Source: Chlorobaculum tepidum TLS
GTDB taxonomy: Bacteria > Bacteroidota > Chlorobiia > Chlorobiales > Chlorobiaceae
Direction of reading: 5' to 3'
Length of the DNA stretch: 64,000 bases
NCBI RefSeq assembly: GCF_000006985.1
Contig: NC_002932.3
Span: 333,501 to 397,500, forward strand
In this document: positions 24,619-35,168 of the stretch, piece after piece
Layout of the letters: each line of letters starts with the position of its first letter
Numbering within the stretch: the first letter of the stretch is position 1
Made by a program: the position numbers and the translations under genes
The notes under the pieces: generated by a model
What the model was told of the DNA's origin: nothing
Database searches by the model: none
The model's input: only the letters and a program-made list of their open reading frames with translations

Positions 24619-26898
24619 GTGTGGGCCGCTAACCTTTTATTTCCAGAAGCTTTGACAGATTTTCTCCAGGGACTCAACGATGTTCAGCGACAGGCCGTGC
24701 TCGCTACCGAAGGCCCCGTGATGGTACTGGCGGGCGCGGGGTCGGGCAAGACTCGCGTCATTACCTACCGCATCGCGCACCTCATCCGCAACGTCGGGGT
24801 TTTGCCCCAGAACATTCTCGCCCTCACCTTCACCAACAAGGCGGCGGGCGAGATGCGCCAGCGTATCGACAGCATCCTCGAATATGGCAGCGCCTCCAGC
24901 CTCTGGATCGGCACCTTCCACTCGGTGTTCGCGCGGCTTTTGCGCAGCTACATCCACCTGATCGGCTACGATCGCAACTTCTCGATTTTCGATGCCGACG
25001 ACAGCAAGAGCCTCATCAAGCAGTGCATGAAGGAGCTGAACCTGTCGCCCGAAACGCTGCCGGTGAACCTCGTGCACTCGGCCATCAGCAAGGCCAAGAA
25101 CAGCTTCGTCCTGCCACCGGAGTTCCATCGCAAGGCGATCGACGACCAGTCGCAGAAGATTTCGCTGGTCTATGAGCGCTACGTGCACAAGCTGCGCGAG
25201 AACAACGCGCTCGATTTCGACGACCTGCTCATCAAGCCTATCGAGCTGTTCACCGAGCAGCCGCGTGTGCTGGAGCAGTTGCAGGACTATTTCAAGTACC
25301 TGCTCATCGACGAGTACCAAGACACCAACCGCGTGCAGTACCTGGTCGCCAAAATGATCGCCGAAAAGCACCGGAACATCTTCGTCGTTGGCGACGACGC
25401 GCAGTCGATCTACTCGTGGCGCGGGGCGGACATCTCGAACATACTCAACTTCAACGACGATTACGGCGACGCGCAGGTGTTCAAGCTGGTCGATAACTAC
25501 CGCAGCACCAAGACGATTCTGGACGCGGCCAACAGCGTCATCAGCCGCAACACGCACCAGATCAAAAAGGAGCTGGTGGCCAACGCCGGTATGGGTGAGC
25601 CGATCACGCTGATCGAAGCGTTCAACGAAAAGCGCGAGGCCGAAAAGGTGGCCGAGCACATCAAGTCGATCCGGCTGTCGAAGGGCGCGCAGTACCGCTC
25701 GTTCGCGGTGTTTTACCGCACCAACGCCCAGTCGCGCGTGATCGAGGACATGATGCGCCAGAACCGCATTCCGTACAAGATTTTCGGCAGCGTGTCGTTC
25801 TACAAGCGCAAGGAGATCAAGGATGCCGTGGCCTACATGCGGCTCGTGCTGAACGACCGTGACAGCGAGTCGCTTCTGCGGGTCATCAACTTTCCGCCGC
25901 GCAAGATTGGCGACGTGAGCATCAACAAGCTCAAGGAGTTCGCCGAGGAACGGAACATTTCGCTCTATGAAGCGGTGAAGCGCGCGGGTGAGGGGGGCTT
26001 CCAGGCGCGGCTCGTCAACGCGCTGACGCAGTTCACTGACCTCATCGAGGCGATGCGGAAGCAGGCCGAAGAGGGCACCGCCTACGACGTGCTTTCGATG
26101 CTCTACGAGACCACCGGCCTGCTCTCGCTCTTGAAGGAGGAGAACACGCCCGAAGCGCTTGCGCGGCACGAGAACCTTCAGGAGCTGCTCTCGATGACGC
26201 GCGACTTTGCCGACCACAATCCCAATTCGGCCACGCTCGGCGACTTCCTCTCGACCATCTCGCTCGCCTCGGACTACGACGAAACACAGGAGTCGGATAA
26301 CTACGTCTCGCTCATGACGGTGCACGCGGCGAAGGGTCTTGAATTTCCGGTGGTGTTCGTCACCGGCATGGAGGAGAAGCTGTTCCCGCTCAACAGCTAC
26401 GAACCGGGCGAACTGGAGGAGGAGCGGCGGCTCTTCTACGTGGCGATCACCCGAGCGCGCGAAAAGCTGTTCCTCTCGTGGGCGCAGAGCCGCTATATGT
26501 ATGGCCAGCCGCAGATGTGCATGCGCTCGACCTTCATCAACGAAATCAACCCCAACATTATCGTCACCGAAGGGGGGCGCAAGCTCTCCGAAAGCCCGAA
26601 AAAGGTCGCTGCGACGGCGATGGCCGGACGCCCGGTCTTCGGCTCGTCGCTGAGGCCTCAGCCGGGGGGCAGCCCGGCGGCAAAGGTGCCGACCGTCAAA
26701 CCCGCCGGATCGGCGCGTCCCACCGGCGCGGCCAAAAGCGAGTACCGCCCGGGCACCAGAGTGCAGCACGCTATCTTCGGCCCCGGCACCGTGCTCGAAG
26801 TGCAGGGCAGTGGGGCGAAGCAGAAGGTCAAGATCAACTTCCGCACCGCCGGCGAAAAAACGCTGATGGTGCAGTACGCCAATCTGAAGATCGTGTGA
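24619..26898 (+). CDS. pcrA: UvrD/PcrA-type ATP-dependent DNA helicase
   Basis: 759 residues from GTG at 24619; a TTG at 24652 just before TDFLQGLNDVQRQAVLATEG is an equally plausible start. SF1A motifs are complete: Q-motif LNDVQRQAV, I GAGSGKTRVI, II LLIDEYQDTN, III GDDAQSIYSWRGAD, IV-V VSLMTVHAAKGLEFPVVFV and VI RRLFYVAITRARE. The C-terminus carries the PcrA Tudor-like tail (GTRVQHAIFGPGTVLEVQGS) that binds RNA polymerase in other bacteria. It unwinds DNA 3'-5' in nucleotide-excision repair and replication conflicts. Confidence 0.93.
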   Translation: MWAANLLFPEALTDFLQGLNDVQRQAVLATEGPVMVLAGAGSGKTRVITYRIAHLIRNVGVLPQNILALTFTNKAAGEMRQRIDSILEYGSASSLWIGTFHSVFARLLRSYIHLIGYDRNFSIFDADDSKSLIKQCMKELNLSPETLPVNLVHSAISKAKNSFVLPPEFHRKAIDDQSQKISLVYERYVHKLRENNALDFDDLLIKPIELFTEQPRVLEQLQDYFKYLLIDEYQDTNRVQYLVAKMIAEKHRNIFVVGDDAQSIYSWRGADISNILNFNDDYGDAQVFKLVDNYRSTKTILDAANSVISRNTHQIKKELVANAGMGEPITLIEAFNEKREAEKVAEHIKSIRLSKGAQYRSFAVFYRTNAQSRVIEDMMRQNRIPYKIFGSVSFYKRKEIKDAVAYMRLVLNDRDSESLLRVINFPPRKIGDVSINKLKEFAEERNISLYEAVKRAGEGGFQARLVNALTQFTDLIEAMRKQAEEGTAYDVLSMLYETTGLLSLLKEENTPEALARHENLQELLSMTRDFADHNPNSATLGDFLSTISLASDYDETQESDNYVSLMTVHAAKGLEFPVVFVTGMEEKLFPLNSYEPGELEEERRLFYVAITRAREKLFLSWAQSRYMYGQPQMCMRSTFINEINPNIIVTEGGRKLSESPKKVAATAMAGRPVFGSSLRPQPGGSPAAKVPTVKPAGSARPTGAAKSEYRPGTRVQHAIFGPGTVLEVQGSGAKQKVKINFRTAGEKTLMVQYANLKIV

Positions 26899-26911
26899 TG
26901 AACGCTGCCTG

Positions 26912-26941
26912 ACGGGATGCTTCGCTCTGCTCAGCATGACA
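26912..26941 (+). repeat. Possible small dispersed repeat after pcrA
   Basis: GACGGGATGCTTCGCTCTGC followed by TCAGCATGACA resembles short intergenic repeats common in many genomes. Only one copy is in the window. The rest of the gap up to 27172 holds no gene; a TATATTTC element is at 27081-27088. Confidence 0.3.
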
Positions 26942-27172
26942 AAGGCGCAGCATCCGGGAGCGACGCCGGTTGATTTATCCTTCACCCGCTACGTCCACAG
27001 CGTCAATGCCTTTTCTCCGCTTTTCTCATGCCGCCGGTCAATCTGTGATGCAACGGTGTTACGCCGTTGCTGCTTTCTTCTATATTTCCGTAATAATTGT
27101 AATTTTAAGCTGTTGGCATCCAGTCCCGTGGCTTTTGACTGGCAACGGGAAGGTATTAAACAAACGCAGTGC

Positions 27173-28222
27173 ATGAAGATCCTTTTCGGCGTTCAGGGAA
27201 CAGGGAATGGCCATATCAGCAGAAGCAGGGAGCTGGTCAGAAAGCTCAAGGAAGATGGGCATGAGGTTCAGGTCATCATCAGCGGCAGAAAGGAGGAAGA
27301 GCTTCGTGAGATTGAGGTGTTTGCTCCCTACAAGGTGCTCAAGGGCTTCACCCTGGTGACGCGCCGCGGCAAGATGAGCTACATGGAGACCATGTTCCAG
27401 CTCGATTTTGTCAGTCTTTGGACCGATGTTCTGTCGCTCGATACTTCGTGTGTCGATCTGGTGATTACCGATTTCGAGCCGGTCACTTCGATGGCTGCCC
27501 GGTTCAAAGGGATCGTGAGCGTCGGGTTTGGTCACCAGTACGCATTTCCCTTCCATATTCCCATCGCACGCGGTAATCTCTTCGAGAAGTACACTCTGCT
27601 CAATTTCGCTCCGGCCCGCTACAACGCCGGATTGCACTGGGACCATTTCAACCAGCCAATCTTTCCCCCGGTTATTCCTCAAACACTCTACGATGCCGTT
27701 CGGCCAGAAGAGGATCCGCAGAAGATTCTGGTTTATCTGCCGTTCGAGGAGGTCGAGGACATTGATGCGTTTCTCCGTCCGTTCGATGCGTACCGCTTTT
27801 TTATTTACGGCAAGGTCAAAGAGGATCGCGACGATGGTCATCTCTGTTTTCGGGGCTACTCGCGGGAGGGGTTCCTGCGCGACCTCATGGAGTGCTCCGG
27901 GGTGGTTTGCAACGCGGGCTTCGAGCTGCCGGGCGAGGCGTTGCATCTCGGCAAGAAGATGCTGCTCCGTCCGCTCGATGGCCAGATCGAGCAGGAGTCT
28001 AACGCGCTGGCAATGGTGCAGCTCGGCTATGGCATGTCGATGCACACGCTCGATGGCGAGGTGCTCAAGGAGTGGTTCGCCATGCCGCCGGGCAAGCCGC
28101 TTAATTATTCGAGGACGGTCGATTACATCGCCGAGTGGATTGCTTCGGGCAGATGGAACGATCTGCGCGTCTTTACCGATGCCGCATGGAAGGATCACTG
28201 TCGCGAGGAGTCGAAATCATGA
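27173..28222 (+). CDS. Glycosyltransferase, MJ1255/VC2487 family (GT28-like)
   Basis: 349 residues from ATG at 27173; the frame is open upstream but without family-like sequence. Starts MKILFGVQGTGNGHISRSRE, the G-x-G-x-GH donor fold of GT28/MurG-like enzymes, and the C-terminal nucleotide-sugar loop is seen in CSGVVCNAGFELPGEALHLG followed by EQESNAL. No signal peptide; probably peripheral at the inner membrane. Substrate unknown. Its stop overlaps the nitroreductase start (ATGA). Confidence 0.8.
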   Translation: MKILFGVQGTGNGHISRSRELVRKLKEDGHEVQVIISGRKEEELREIEVFAPYKVLKGFTLVTRRGKMSYMETMFQLDFVSLWTDVLSLDTSCVDLVITDFEPVTSMAARFKGIVSVGFGHQYAFPFHIPIARGNLFEKYTLLNFAPARYNAGLHWDHFNQPIFPPVIPQTLYDAVRPEEDPQKILVYLPFEEVEDIDAFLRPFDAYRFFIYGKVKEDRDDGHLCFRGYSREGFLRDLMECSGVVCNAGFELPGEALHLGKKMLLRPLDGQIEQESNALAMVQLGYGMSMHTLDGEVLKEWFAMPPGKPLNYSRTVDYIAEWIASGRWNDLRVFTDAAWKDHCREESKS

Positions 28223-28815
28223 AGCTCAGGGAACTGGTGGCCCGGAGTCGCAGCATCCGGCGGTTCGACGAACATGTCGCCGTGAATGATGCAACGCTTC
28301 GCGATCTGGTTGAGCTGGTCTGCTACACGCCGTCCGCGGCCAACAGGCAGCTGTTGCGGTTTTTGCCGGTTACAGGTGCTGATATGTCCGACAAGGTGTT
28401 TCCCTGCCTGAAATGGGCCGGGTATCTCGAAGATTGGCCTGGCCCTGAACCGGGCGAGCGTCCCGCCGCCGCCCTTGTCATGCTGTGCCGGAACGAAGAT
28501 TTGCCCGGCGCGGCCTGCGACAGCGGTATTGCGGCGCAGACCATCATGCTTGGCGCGGCTGAGAAAGAGCTAGGTGGCTGCATCGTCGCCGCCATCGACC
28601 GTGAGCGTCTCATGGCGTCGCTTGGCATTCCCGACGCATGGACGGTGCTTCTTGTGATTGCGCTTGGCAAGCCCGCCGAAACGGTGGTGATTGACCAGAT
28701 AAAACCGGGAGACGATATCCGCTACTGGCGCGACAAACATGGTATTCACCATGTGCCGAAGCGGCAGGTCGATGAATTGCTGGTGACGGCGGAACAGCTT
28801 CGTGAACGCGGGTAA
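28219..28815 (+). CDS. Nitroreductase family protein
   Basis: 198 residues from ATG at 28219. FMN-binding features include RSRSIRRFDEHVAV (phosphate-binding Arg-Ser-x-Arg) and ELVCYTPSAANRQLLRFLPV; the second flavin-contact block is AAEKELGGCIVAA and WTVLLVIALGKPAE. These enzymes reduce nitro, quinone or flavin substrates with NAD(P)H. Translationally coupled to the glycosyltransferase upstream and 9 bases before aat; the physiological role is not evident. Confidence 0.85.
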   Translation: MKLRELVARSRSIRRFDEHVAVNDATLRDLVELVCYTPSAANRQLLRFLPVTGADMSDKVFPCLKWAGYLEDWPGPEPGERPAAALVMLCRNEDLPGAACDSGIAAQTIMLGAAEKELGGCIVAAIDRERLMASLGIPDAWTVLLVIALGKPAETVVIDQIKPGDDIRYWRDKHGIHHVPKRQVDELLVTAEQLRERG

Positions 28816-28824
28816 GTCCTTAGC

Positions 28825-29409
28825 ATGATAAAAGTAGAGGATATTCTGCGTGCCTACAGGCACGGCTTTTTCCCGATGGCCGACTCTCGCGAGGGGACGG
28901 TGAGCTGGTGCCAGCCCTACCAGCGCGCGGTGGTGCCGCTCGACAGTTTCCGGCCGTCGCGAAGCCTCCGGCGCGTCATTGGCAAAAAGCGTTTTACCAT
29001 CAAAATCAATTCAGTTTTCGAACAGGTGATCCGTGCCTGCTCGCAGCCTCGTTCAACCGGGCAGGAGACCTGGCTTTCGGAGGAGATTATCAAGGTGTTT
29101 CTCAAGCTGCATCGTCTCGGAGTGGCGCACAGTGTGGAGAGCTGGCAGGATGGCGAGCTTGCCGGAGGGCTGTACGGTCTGTCGATGGGTGGGGCTTTTT
29201 TCGGTGAGTCGATGTTCTTTTTTCGGTCTGATGCCTCGAAAGTCGCCTTTGCCTGGCTGGTGGGCTATCTCAAACGCAAAGGCTATCTCCTGCTCGACGC
29301 GCAGATCATGAACCCACACCTTGAGAGTCTCGGTGCGATTGAAATCCCCCACGAAGAGTACATGGTGCAGCTTGAGCGCGCTCTCGGAAAAAAGATTTCG
29401 TTTGTCTGA
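28825..29409 (+). CDS. aat: Leucyl/phenylalanyl-tRNA--protein transferase
   Basis: 194 residues, family length about 200-230. Conserved blocks are AYRHGFFPMADSREG (usual Y-x-x-G-x-FPM), CSQPRSTGQETWLSEEIIKV, HSVESWQDGELAGGLYGLSM and GGAFFGESMFFFRSDASKVA. It adds Leu or Phe to N-terminal Arg/Lys of proteins for ClpS/ClpAP degradation (N-end rule). Last gene of the three-gene run starting at 27173. Confidence 0.95.
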   Translation: MIKVEDILRAYRHGFFPMADSREGTVSWCQPYQRAVVPLDSFRPSRSLRRVIGKKRFTIKINSVFEQVIRACSQPRSTGQETWLSEEIIKVFLKLHRLGVAHSVESWQDGELAGGLYGLSMGGAFFGESMFFFRSDASKVAFAWLVGYLKRKGYLLLDAQIMNPHLESLGAIEIPHEEYMVQLERALGKKISFV

Positions 29410-29582
29410 GAAGCAAAGGGGAAAAGAGCTACCTTTTTCTATTTGACAACGGGTTGAAACGCGGCCTTTATTCAACGTTCGATCAACCGCTGTTTTCGAA
29501 GCACCAATTCTTCTTGGTGCATTTTGAGATGGATGCGAGAAGCGTCATGGTTCATTCACCTATAAAACAAACGCCGACGGCA

Positions 29583-29999
29583 ATGAAACAGAGATTTTTA
29601 CAGGCTTTCTTTATCGTGTTCGCAATAAGCAGCTTTTTTGGCGGCGTATCGCTTGCGGCTGATTCATCACCCGCAGTTTCCAAAAAGGCGGCAACCAGTC
29701 CGGAATCCGGGAAGACGGTTTCCAAGGATATTTCAAAGCCAGGCGTCTGGTCGAAGTTTGAAATGCTTTCATTCACGGATCGGGTAGTATTCAGGGATAC
29801 TATGGCCGGTCTTACAGGGGTGGGCTATGAGCCTCTTGTTGTCAGGAAGCAGATTGTTGAAGGCGTGAACTACGAATTTTTCTGTAACGCGAGGGCCGTC
29901 TATCCTGGCACGGATTGGCATCCTGCAATGGTGCTGATTTACAAGCCACTGAAAGGCAACGCAGTCATTAAGAAGATCAGCAAGATAGATGGGCGCTGA
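29583..29999 (+). CDS. Small secreted protein with cystatin-like QxVxG motif
   Basis: 138 residues from ATG at 29583; an upstream in-frame extension to 29454 is not hydrophobic in the right place. Signal peptide MKQRFLQAFFIVFAISSFFG with a likely Ala cleavage site (SLAADSS). The mature part has a Ser/Lys-rich linker, then GVWSKFEML, GVGYEPLVVRKQIVEGVNYE and FFCNARAVYPG. QIVEG matches the QxVxG protease-binding loop of cystatins and the surrounding beta-strand pattern fits that fold. A single Cys remains in the mature part. Function unproven; monocistronic. Confidence 0.6.
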   Translation: MKQRFLQAFFIVFAISSFFGGVSLAADSSPAVSKKAATSPESGKTVSKDISKPGVWSKFEMLSFTDRVVFRDTMAGLTGVGYEPLVVRKQIVEGVNYEFFCNARAVYPGTDWHPAMVLIYKPLKGNAVIKKISKIDGR

Positions 30000-30063
30000 A
30001 ACGAGTCTGTTTGTTCTGTCTTGTAATTGTTTATATCATTATTCCAAAATGATTTAGCGATCT

Positions 30064-30096
30064 TTTGAAAATGTTGCTGTAAAAGTGCTAACTTCA
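30064..30096 (+). promoter_or_regulatory. Candidate promoter of the ArsA-family gene
   Basis: TTTG at 30064-30067, 21-base spacer, TAACTTCA at 30089-30096; ATG follows at 30149. Fits the recurrent pattern described in the findings. Confidence 0.4.
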
Positions 30097-30148
30097 CAGT
30101 TCGTTTTATCGGGATCATTTTTCAGGCTGTATCAAAGGAGTGTGCCGC

Positions 30149-31450
30149 ATGTCGTCGAGAGATTTATCTGAAAAACAGTCTCCGCCAAGGATTATCATCT
30201 ATTCCGGCAAAGGGGGAACGGGCAAGACCACCATTTCGTCCTCTACGGCAGTCGCCCTTGCACGACAAGGCAAACGGGTGCTCATCATGTCCTCCGATCC
30301 GGCTCACTCGCTCTCTGATGTGTTCGGCGTGCAGATTGGCCGCAACGAGCCGCTCAAGATCGAAAAGAACCTGTACGGTCTCGAAGTCGATACCATCTAC
30401 GAGCTGAAGAAAAACATGTCGGGCTTCCAGAAGTTCGTCTCTTCGTCGTACAAGAATCAGGGCATTGACAGCGGCATGGCTTCGGAGCTGACCACGCAGC
30501 CAGGTCTTGACGAAATCTTCGCGCTTTCCCGTCTGCTCGACGAATCGCAGTCCGGCAAGTGGGACACTATCGTGCTCGATACCTCGCCGACCGGCAACAC
30601 GCTTCGACTGCTCGCCTACCCGGAGATCATCATCGGCGGCAACATGGGCAAGCAGTTCTTCAAGCTCTACAAGAGCATGTCTTCGCTGGCGCGTCCTCTC
30701 TCGGGCAACAATATTCCCGACGACGACTTCTTCAACGAGGTCAACGTGCTGCTCAAGCAGATGGAGGACATCAACGAGTTCATTCTCAGCCCGGAGGTCA
30801 CCTTCCGGCTGGTGCTGAACCCGGAGAAACTCTCGATTCTCGAAACCAAGCGCGCCTATACTTTCGTGCACCTCTACGGTATCAATATCGACGGCATCGT
30901 CATCAACAAGATTCTGCCGACCTCGCGAACCGTGGGCGAGTACTTCGAGTTCTGGGCCGATCTGCACAGCAAGTACCTGATGGAGATCGACAACTCCTTC
31001 TATCCGACGCCGGTCTTCCGCTGCCACCTGCAACGCACCGAGCCGATCGGCCCCGACGCTCTCTACGACATCAGCCAGATCGTCTTCGGCGAAGAGGCTC
31101 CCGACAAGACCTTCTATTCGGGCAAGAACTTCTGGATCGAGAGCAAAAAGAATCAGGCGACCTCTGACAACCGCGAGGTGCTCTGCATCCGGATTCCGTT
31201 CCTCAAGGACGCCGCAGATGTCTCGGTCGAGCGTATGGGTACCGACATCATCGTCACGGTTGACCGCGCCCAGCGCAATATCACCTTGCCAAGGGCGCTC
31301 TACAGCCTCGACATGGATCGCTTCGTCCGTGAAGACAACATACTGAGGGTGATCTTCAAGGAGGTTAAGGTTGACAAGGAGGAGATGGAGCTGAACGTCA
31401 ACAAGAACGTTCTTGACAAGTTGCGCTCCATGCGCCGCCTGAAAATCTGA
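30149..31450 (+). CDS. ArsA/Get3-family ATPase with C-terminal HSP20-like domain
   Basis: 433 residues from ATG at 30149, which has AAAGGAG 8 bases upstream; a GTG at 30140 lies inside that site and is rejected. The deviant Walker A YSGKGGTGKTTISS, SSDPAHSLSDVFG (A-loop/switch I) and DTSPTGNTLRLLAYPE (switch II) define the family. Residues about 340-410 form an ArsA-type HSP20-like domain (IPFLKDAADVSVERMGTDII). No Cys triad for arsenite is present, so it is more likely a Get3-like targeting or assembly ATPase than an arsenite pump. Paralogues are common in Chlorobi. Confidence 0.85.
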   Translation: MSSRDLSEKQSPPRIIIYSGKGGTGKTTISSSTAVALARQGKRVLIMSSDPAHSLSDVFGVQIGRNEPLKIEKNLYGLEVDTIYELKKNMSGFQKFVSSSYKNQGIDSGMASELTTQPGLDEIFALSRLLDESQSGKWDTIVLDTSPTGNTLRLLAYPEIIIGGNMGKQFFKLYKSMSSLARPLSGNNIPDDDFFNEVNVLLKQMEDINEFILSPEVTFRLVLNPEKLSILETKRAYTFVHLYGINIDGIVINKILPTSRTVGEYFEFWADLHSKYLMEIDNSFYPTPVFRCHLQRTEPIGPDALYDISQIVFGEEAPDKTFYSGKNFWIESKKNQATSDNREVLCIRIPFLKDAADVSVERMGTDIIVTVDRAQRNITLPRALYSLDMDRFVREDNILRVIFKEVKVDKEEMELNVNKNVLDKLRSMRRLKI

Positions 31451-31680
31451 CAGCTGTGCCACCGGATTCCGCGCTTCTTGCCATTCCCGATGGCGCGGCC
31501 CTGACTGGTGGCAGGTTGATTTCCGTACCACAGTTTGTGTTGTATCGCCTTTTCCGTCAGGATGCAATTTTTACCGGTAACTGTTTAACAATTCACCGGA
31601 AACTTGTATCTTGACAGCTTTGAACGATCATCAAAGGGGTATCCGCTACCCTTATTTTCTGAATAGAATCAGATTGTATC

Positions 31681-32562
31681 ATGCCCGAGAAAGCGCACTA
31701 TGGTCTTTTGAAAGGGAAAAAAGGAATTGTTTTTGGCCCGCTCGATGAAAGCAGCATCGGTTGGCAGATTGCACTTCATGCTTACCGGGAAGGCGCACAG
31801 GTCGCCCTTTCCAATGTCGCGACAGCCATTCGCTTCGGCAAGCTGCAGGAGCTGTCCGAGCTTTGCGGCAATGCACCGATTCTGATCTGCGATGCGTCCA
31901 AGAACGAAGAGGTAGATAATACTTTCAGGGAACTCAAGGAGACCATGGGTTCTGTCGATTTTATTGTGCATTCGATCGGCATGTCCCAGAATATTCGCAA
32001 ACAGGTGCCCTACGAGGAACTGAACTACGAGTGGTTCATGCGGACGCTCGATGTTTCCGGCATTTCGTTCCACCGGCTCGTGGCCTATGCGCTGAAGAAC
32101 GAGGCGCTCAATGACGGCGCAAGCATTGTCGCGCTTTCATACATCGCGTCGCAGCGCAACTACTGGACCTATTCGGACATGGGCGACGCTAAGTCGCTGC
32201 TCGAATCGATTGCACGCAGCTTCGGCCCGAGACTGGCACCCCGTGGCATCCGGATCAACACGATTTCACAGAGCCCGACCTACACGAAAGCCGGCAGCGG
32301 TATTCCCGGTTTCGAGAAGATGTATGATTACAGTGAACTGATGTCGCCGCTCGGTAACGCGAGTGCTGAAGAGTGCGCCGAGTACACCATGACGATCCTG
32401 AGCGATCTGACGCGCAAGGTGACCATGCAGAACCTTTTCCATGATGGCGGTTACAGCTCGATGGGTGCAACCATTCCTATGATCAAGCTTGCTCATGAGG
32501 CTCTTCATGACAAGGAGCTTGCCGAAAGAGTTGGACTCGAAGGCCGTCATTCATCAAGGTAA
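31681..32562 (+). CDS. fabI: Enoyl-[acyl-carrier-protein] reductase (NADH), FabI type
   Basis: 293 residues, a little longer than E. coli FabI (262). An SDR with an atypical start KGIVFGPLDESSIGWQIALH (FabI-type G-x5-S-I-x-W/A-x-I), VDFIVHSIGMS, the catalytic Tyr-x6-Lys in WTYSDMGDAKSLLESIAR and GIRINTISQSPTYTKAGSGI. It carries out the last reduction in fatty acid elongation. Extra residues precede the active-site Tyr (IASQRNYW). Some drift from classical FabI leaves a related SDR as a minor alternative. Confidence 0.85.
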   Translation: MPEKAHYGLLKGKKGIVFGPLDESSIGWQIALHAYREGAQVALSNVATAIRFGKLQELSELCGNAPILICDASKNEEVDNTFRELKETMGSVDFIVHSIGMSQNIRKQVPYEELNYEWFMRTLDVSGISFHRLVAYALKNEALNDGASIVALSYIASQRNYWTYSDMGDAKSLLESIARSFGPRLAPRGIRINTISQSPTYTKAGSGIPGFEKMYDYSELMSPLGNASAEECAEYTMTILSDLTRKVTMQNLFHDGGYSSMGATIPMIKLAHEALHDKELAERVGLEGRHSSR

Positions 32563-32694
32563 GCATTGATGGAGCGCCGGCTTCCGCTGGCCTCCCGTTT
32601 TCCTTCATCACTTCCATACCCATTCGTCTTTGGCCTTGCTGACCAGGGCTAGAAGGTAGGTAGGGTTCACCTTTTTTGCGGTCGAACTGCCATT

Positions 32695-32745
32695 TAAGGA
32701 GGTGATTGTTATTTTAGGCACGATACGTGCATTGACAGTATGTCA
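32695..32745 (+). promoter_or_regulatory. Twin palindromes and orphan Shine-Dalgarno upstream of icd
   Basis: TAAGGAGGTGAT at 32695-32706 is fully complementary to the usual 16S 3' end but no sizeable ORF follows. Then come two perfect 13-base palindromes with the same 5-3-5 layout: GCACG-ATA-CGTGC (32718-32730) and TGACA-GTA-TGTCA (32733-32745). They may be operators for icd, whose ATG is at 32883. The 320-base gap holds no other gene. Confidence 0.4.
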
Positions 32746-32816
32746 GTCAATTCCGGTGTGTTTTCGGGAGCATACAATGGCAGTTTTTTTCTGACCGGGG
32801 GTAATGCGACTCCTGA

Positions 32817-35108
<2,292 letters not shown>

Positions 35109-35137
35109 TTTCTGTCGCAAGGCAGCACATCGTAAAC

Positions 35138-35168
35138 GAAGAAGCCCGGTTTATCGCCGGGCTTCGTC
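35138..35168. terminator. Bidirectional terminator between icd and the L,D-transpeptidase gene
   Basis: Stem GAAGCCCGG (35141-35149) with CCGGGCTTC (35157-35165), 7-base loop. It overlaps the last codons of the convergent gene ending at 35167 slightly, and lacks a long T run. Confidence 0.65.

Noticed and set aside
24637-26985. Very long open frame (782 codons) antisense to the helicase gene
   Set aside because: It is an artefact of high G+C third positions; the translation is rich in Arg/His/Val/Asp repeats with no domain, while the plus strand encodes a complete UvrD/PcrA helicase.
31606-31640. Sigma-70-type promoter (TTGACA at 31611) for fabI
   Set aside because: No -10 hexamer at 16-18 bases; the sequence TATCTTGA at 31606 overlaps it and only weakly matches the recurrent element.
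32572-32601. Terminator after fabI
   Set aside because: A hairpin GGAgcGCCgGCTTCCGCTGGC-like sequence followed by TTTT exists but the stem has mismatches; too weak to list.
32702-32791. Possible 29-codon leader peptide starting GTG at 32702
   Set aside because: The GTG lies inside the Shine-Dalgarno-like sequence itself, so spacing is impossible; composition gives no support.
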